14,925 bases of DNA, from NCBI GenBank assembly GCA_033720695.1, contig JAWWCA010000075.1, positions 1-14,925 of the forward strand, written 5' to 3'. The stretch's first letter is position 1. Each line of letters opens with the position of its first letter. Shown here piece after piece: positions 12,516 through 14,925 of the stretch. The notes beneath the pieces are model-generated. The model saw only the letters and a program-made list of their open reading frames with translations. It was not told the DNA's origin and made no database searches. This DNA is from DATGQT01 sp033720695 (GTDB lineage Bacteria > Bacteroidota > Rhodothermia > Rhodothermales > Rubricoccaceae). A program made the translations under genes and the position numbers.

Positions 12516-14925
12516 CTAGCCGAGGTCGGCGAGGTTGGCGCGGAGCTTGGCGAGCTCGTCGCGGGCGTCGGCGGCCTTCTGGCGCTCCTTCTCGACGACG
12601 GCCTCGGGCGCGCGGCTCACGAACTGCTCGTTCGCCAGCTTCTTCTCGACGCCGTTCAGAAAGCCCTCCCTCTGCGCGATCTCCTTGCCGAGCCGCTCGC
12701 GCTCGACGTCGAGGTCGATCATGCCGGCGAGCGGGACAAACACCTCGTGGCCCTCCACGACGACGGCCGCGCTCGCGTCGGGCTTGGCCAGCCCCTCCCC
12801 CACCGTGAGGTCGCCCACGCCAGCGAGACGCTCCACGTAGCCGCGCCGCGCCTCGACGGTCCGGGCGAGGTCGGCGTCGGCGACGGAGAAGGCCGCGGCG
12901 ATGCGCTTCGACGGGGCGACGTTGTACTGGCTGCGGATGGAGCGGACGGCCGAGATGAGCTCCTGCAGGAGGCGGAAGCGCTCGGCGGCCTCGGCGTCGG
13001 TCGTCGCGGCGTCGGGGCGGGGCCACTCGGCCACGATGAGGGCGTCGGCGGCCTCGCGCGGTCGGAGGCGGTGCCACAGCGCCTCGGTGATGAACGGCAT
13101 CAGCGGGTGCAGCAGCTGCACCATCCGCTCGTAGACCTCGACGGCGAGGGCGAGCGTCTCCTCGTCCATGGCCTCGCCGGGGGCGGGCTTGATGAGCTCG
13201 AGGTACCAGTCGCAGTAGTCGCGCCAGGCGAAGTCGTAGAGGTGCGCGGCGACCTCGTTGAGGCGGTAGCGGCCGGCGGCCTCGTCCACGGCCTCGATCG
13301 TCTGGTTGAGCCGCGTCAGGATCCACTGCTCCACGAGCTCGAGCTCCTCGAACGAGCGCGTGCGGCGGACGTCCCGGCCCTCCTCCAGGAACCGGCCGAA
13401 GACGTTGAAGGCGTTCCAGAGCTTGTTGGCGAAGTTGCGGCCCATCTCGAACTTCGCCGGGTCCAGCTTGATGTCCTGGCCGGGCGTGCACAGCACGTTG
13501 AGCGAGAAGCGGACGGCGTCGGCGCCGTACTGCTCGATCATGTCGAGTGGGTCGATCCCGTTGCCGAGGCTCTTCGACATCCACCGCCCGTGCTTGTCCT
13601 TGATCATGCCCGTGACGAAGACGTCGCGGTAGGGGGCCTCGCCGGTGAAGTGGAGGCCGGCCATGATCATCCGGGCAATCCAGAAGAAGAGGATGTCGTA
13701 GCCCGAGACGAGGACGGCCGAGGGGTAGAACGTGGCGAGGTCGTCGGTCTCCTCGGGCCAGCCCAGCGTGGCGAAGGGCCAGAGCCACGACGAGAACCAC
13801 GTGTCGAGGACGTCCTCGTCCTGCACGTAGCCCTCGCCCGGGCGGTCGACGCTGACGACGAAGTCGCGCGTCTCGTCGACCTCGCCGTCCTCGGTGGTGG
13901 GGTACCAGACGGGGATGCGGTGGCCCCACCAGAGCTGGCGGCTGATGGTCCAGTCGCGGATGTCCTCGAGCCAGCGGAAGTACTCGTTCTGCCAGCGCGC
14001 GGGGTGGAACGTGACGGTCCCGTCGCGGACGACCGCCAGGGCCCGCTCCGCCAGCGGCTTCATCCGGACGAACCACTGCCGCGAGATCAGCGGCTCGATG
14101 AGGGTCTTGCTCCGCGACGAGATCGGCACGCTGTGGCGGTAGTCCTCCACCTTCTCGAGGAGCCCCTGCCTCTCCAGGTCGGCCACGATCCTCTCGCGCG
14201 CCTCGAACCGGTCGAGACCGGCGTAGGGCCCGCCCGCGTCGTTGATGGTGGCGTCGGGGTGGATGACGGTGATCGTGTCGAGGCCGTGGCGGCGGCCGAT
14301 CTCGAAGTCGTTCTTGTCGTGGGCGGGCGTGACCTTCAGCGCGCCCGCGCCGAACTCCGGCTTCACGTAGTCGTCGGCGATGACGGGGAGGCGGCGGCCC
14401 AGGAGCGGGAGGACCACCTCCTGCCCGACGAGCGAGGCGTACCGCTCGTCCTCGGGGTGGACGGCCACGGCGGTGTCGGCCAGCATCGTCTCTGGCCGCG
14501 TCGTGGCGATCGTGACGTGGCCGGAGCCGTCCGCAAGCGGATATTTGATCCACCAGAGGTGCCCGTCGCGCTCGACGTTGTCGACCTCCTCGTCGGAGAT
14601 CGCCGTCATGTTGTCGGGGTCCCAGTTGACGAGGTAGTCGCCGCGGTAGATGAGGCCCTCGTCGTAGAGACGGACGAAGACGTCCTGGACCACGCGGGCG
14701 TAGCGGTCGTCGAGCGTGAACCGCTCGCGGGACCAGTCGGCCGAGTCGCCGAGGCGGCGCTTCTGCTGGAGGATGATGCCGCCGAACTCCTCGACGTAGG
14801 CCCAGACGCGCTCGAGGAAGGCCTCGCGCCCCATCGCCTTGCGGTCGAGCCCCTCCTTCTTGAGCTGGCGCTCGACCACGTTCTGCGTGGCGATGCCGGC
14901 GTGGTCGAGGCCGGGGATCCAGAGC
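12516..14925 (-). CDS. valS: Valyl-tRNA synthetase (5' end cut by window edge)
   Basis: This cytoplasmic class I synthetase charges tRNA-Val and edits mischarged threonine. 802 residues are visible; bacterial ValRS is usually 870-950, so the first 70-100 residues with the HIGH-type motif lie outside. The visible part opens with PGLDHAGIATQNVVERQLKKEG, continues through the CP1 editing domain (TTRPETMLADTAVAVHPED, then VTPAHDKNDFEIG) and QLWWGHRIPVWY (near 13902-13938), the signature loop DKHGRWMSKSLGN, the anticodon-binding helical domain, and a C-terminal coiled-coil arm (about 12516-12712) typical of ValRS. The loop is WMSKS rather than KMSKS: the W codon is at 13581-13583. No frameshift or stop interrupts the gene. 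The coiled-coil arm and LGNGIDPLDMIEQYGADA argue for ValRS over IleRS or LeuRS. Confidence 0.97.
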   Translation of the reverse strand, partial: LWIPGLDHAGIATQNVVERQLKKEGLDRKAMGREAFLERVWAYVEEFGGIILQQKRRLGDSADWSRERFTLDDRYARVVQDVFVRLYDEGLIYRGDYLVNWDPDNMTAISDEEVDNVERDGHLWWIKYPLADGSGHVTIATTRPETMLADTAVAVHPEDERYASLVGQEVVLPLLGRRLPVIADDYVKPEFGAGALKVTPAHDKNDFEIGRRHGLDTITVIHPDATINDAGGPYAGLDRFEARERIVADLERQGLLEKVEDYRHSVPISSRSKTLIEPLISRQWFVRMKPLAERALAVVRDGTVTFHPARWQNEYFRWLEDIRDWTISRQLWWGHRIPVWYPTTEDGEVDETRDFVVSVDRPGEGYVQDEDVLDTWFSSWLWPFATLGWPEETDDLATFYPSAVLVSGYDILFFWIARMIMAGLHFTGEAPYRDVFVTGMIKDKHGRWMSKSLGNGIDPLDMIEQYGADAVRFSLNVLCTPGQDIKLDPAKFEMGRNFANKLWNAFNVFGRFLEEGRDVRRTRSFEELELVEQWILTRLNQTIEAVDEAAGRYRLNEVAAHLYDFAWRDYCDWYLELIKPAPGEAMDEETLALAVEVYERMVQLLHPLMPFITEALWHRLRPREAADALIVAEWPRPDAATTDAEAAERFRLLQELISAVRSIRSQYNVAPSKRIAAAFSVADADLARTVEARRGYVERLAGVGDLTVGEGLAKPDASAAVVVEGHEVFVPLAGMIDLDVERERLGKEIAQREGFLNGVEKKLANEQFVSRAPEAVVEKERQKAADARDELAKLRANLADLG

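Overview
The window looks like an ordinary core region of a GC-rich bacterial chromosome. I infer a member of the Rhodothermota/Bacteroidota (Rhodothermus, Salinibacter or Rubricoccus relatives). The reasons are the high GC content, the near absence of Shine-Dalgarno sequences before start codons, -10 elements of the form TAGCTT(T) that resemble the Bacteroidota TAnnTTTG box, and DUF1573, DUF547 and outer-membrane barrel genes side by side. The taxonomic call is inference. I see no insertion sequence, phage, CRISPR array or resistance cassette.

Left part (1-3860, all minus strand). A four-tRNA operon, Thr(TGT)-Tyr(GTA)-Gly(TCC)-Thr(GGT), reads off the left edge in the same order as the tRNAs before tufB in E. 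coli, so an EF-Tu gene probably lies just outside the window. Upstream of it lies a probable operon queA-ispD-ispF-dedA: tRNA queuosine synthesis, two non-mevalonate isoprenoid steps and a DedA membrane protein. It has a good promoter at 3831-3858. Six perfect copies of a 7-bp, G-quadruplex-capable repeat abut the ispF start codon.

Middle (3890-9751). On the minus strand, fahA (fumarylacetoacetase, last step of tyrosine/homogentisate breakdown) follows a conserved-looking gene of unknown function. On the plus strand, divergent from these, is a TPR lipoprotein gene that ends in a textbook intrinsic terminator. After it come a Cys/Met-metabolism PLP enzyme and a CDP-alcohol phosphatidyltransferase whose start overlaps its stop (TGATG).

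Right part (9780-14925, all minus strand). valS, cut by the right edge, is followed by three envelope genes: a secreted DUF1573 protein, a DUF547 lipoprotein, and a predicted outer-membrane beta-barrel that starts 3 nt after the DUF547 stop. The ValRS carries W in place of the first K of its KMSKS loop.

I found no obvious large undescribed system. The leads most worth following are the unknown gene beside fahA, the heptamer array at ispF, the shared CGTAGCTT promoter motif, and the DUF1573-DUF547-barrel cassette.
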